A program made the translations under genes and the position numbers. This document shows positions 5,801 through 5,934 of a stretch of DNA of 5,934 bases, in pieces. How positions within the stretch are numbered: the first letter of the stretch is position 1; every line of letters begins with the position of its first letter. Source of the DNA: Methanobacterium sp. GTDB taxonomy: Archaea; Methanobacteriota; Methanobacteria; Methanobacteriales; Methanobacteriaceae. The notes beneath the pieces are model-generated. The model saw only the letters and a list, made by a program, of their open reading frames with translations, did not search any database and was not told the DNA's origin. The stretch covers positions 1 to 5,934 of the forward strand of contig WASR01000010.1 of the NCBI GenBank assembly GCA_009712615.1, in the 5' to 3' direction.

Positions 5801-5934
5801 TTATGAAATCACATTTACAGGTACTTTGGATTCTCTGACAACCCTCTCTGTTGTCTGTCCCAGTAGAACTTCTTCGATTCCATGTTTACCTGATTTTCCC
5901 ATGCTAACCTACTCGCAATTTTATTATTCAATGG
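5801..5934 (-). pseudogene. Universal stress protein (UspA) C-terminal fragment, probably broken
   Basis: Reading leftwards from 5908, the minus strand encodes VSMGKSGKHGIEEVLLG, then QTTERVVRESKVPVNVIS and the stop at 5803-5801. This matches the C-terminal end of UspA-family proteins: the phosphate-binding G-x2-G-x9-G loop, then the final helix and PV-x-V-I strand, here MGKSGKHGIEEVLLG, QTTERVV and PVNVI. A complete UspA has about 100 more residues upstream. In this frame, however, a TAG stands at 5911-5909 just before the valine, and two more stops (TAA TAA) lie closer to the window edge. Only about 35 residues are therefore readable, or 33 from the ATG at 5902. Another frame is open to the edge, so a single frameshift near 5910 is possible. 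It could be a decayed gene, a frameshifted gene or a sequencing error. If intact, UspA proteins bind ATP and act in stress responses. Confidence 0.6.

Noticed and set aside
1..5934. CRISPR array, tRNA, rRNA, insertion sequence or attachment site
   Set aside because: No regularly spaced repeats, tRNA cloverleaf, transposase-like frame or terminal inverted repeats were seen on reading through.

Overview
The window looks like chromosomal DNA of a methanogenic archaeon, most likely Methanobacterium or a close relative in the Methanobacteriales. This is an inference from AT-rich DNA, TATA boxes of archaeal type (TATAAATA, TTTATATA) rather than -35/-10 promoters, strong AAGGTGAT or GGAGG ribosome binding sites, oligo-T transcription ends, a 7TM-PAS-HisKA_2 sensor kinase, and a trkA-trkA-trkH order. 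No 16S or methanogenesis gene is present to prove the genus.

Layout. (1) Positions 32-1702 (+) encode a membrane sensor histidine kinase with an N-terminal 7TM region, a PAS domain, a HisKA_2 phosphoacceptor and an HATPase domain. (2) Positions 1730-2041 (+) encode a 103-aa DUF4326-family protein of unknown function, 27 nt behind the kinase with its own ribosome binding site, so probably co-transcribed. (3) Positions 2133-2597 (-) encode a small membrane-anchored hypothetical protein facing the opposite way. (4) A divergent intergenic region (about 2598-2793) holds candidate TATA boxes for both directions, a near-palindrome and a repeated TTGTCCA element. (5) Positions 2794-5657 (+) form a compact Trk potassium-uptake operon: two tandem RCK regulatory subunits (trkA1, trkA2; each 218 aa and each best read from a TTG start) and the pore subunit trkH. 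(6) The right end (5658-5934) carries oligo-T tracts on both strands, fitting convergent termination, and on the minus strand the C-terminal piece of a universal stress protein with in-frame stops just upstream, i.e. a probable pseudogene or frameshifted gene.

How it works together. TrkH is the K+-conducting membrane subunit. The two TrkA proteins should form the cytoplasmic nucleotide-binding ring that gates it. The paralogues are not equivalent: TrkA1 has lost conserved residues that TrkA2 keeps, suggesting a hetero-oligomeric ring with one divergent subunit. The sensor kinase has no response regulator in the window, so its output is unknown, and nothing here directly ties it to potassium. 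I do not see a clearly new defence or mobile system. The most distinctive points are the kinase-DUF4326 pairing, the asymmetric TrkA pair, the divergent control region and the broken stress-protein remnant.
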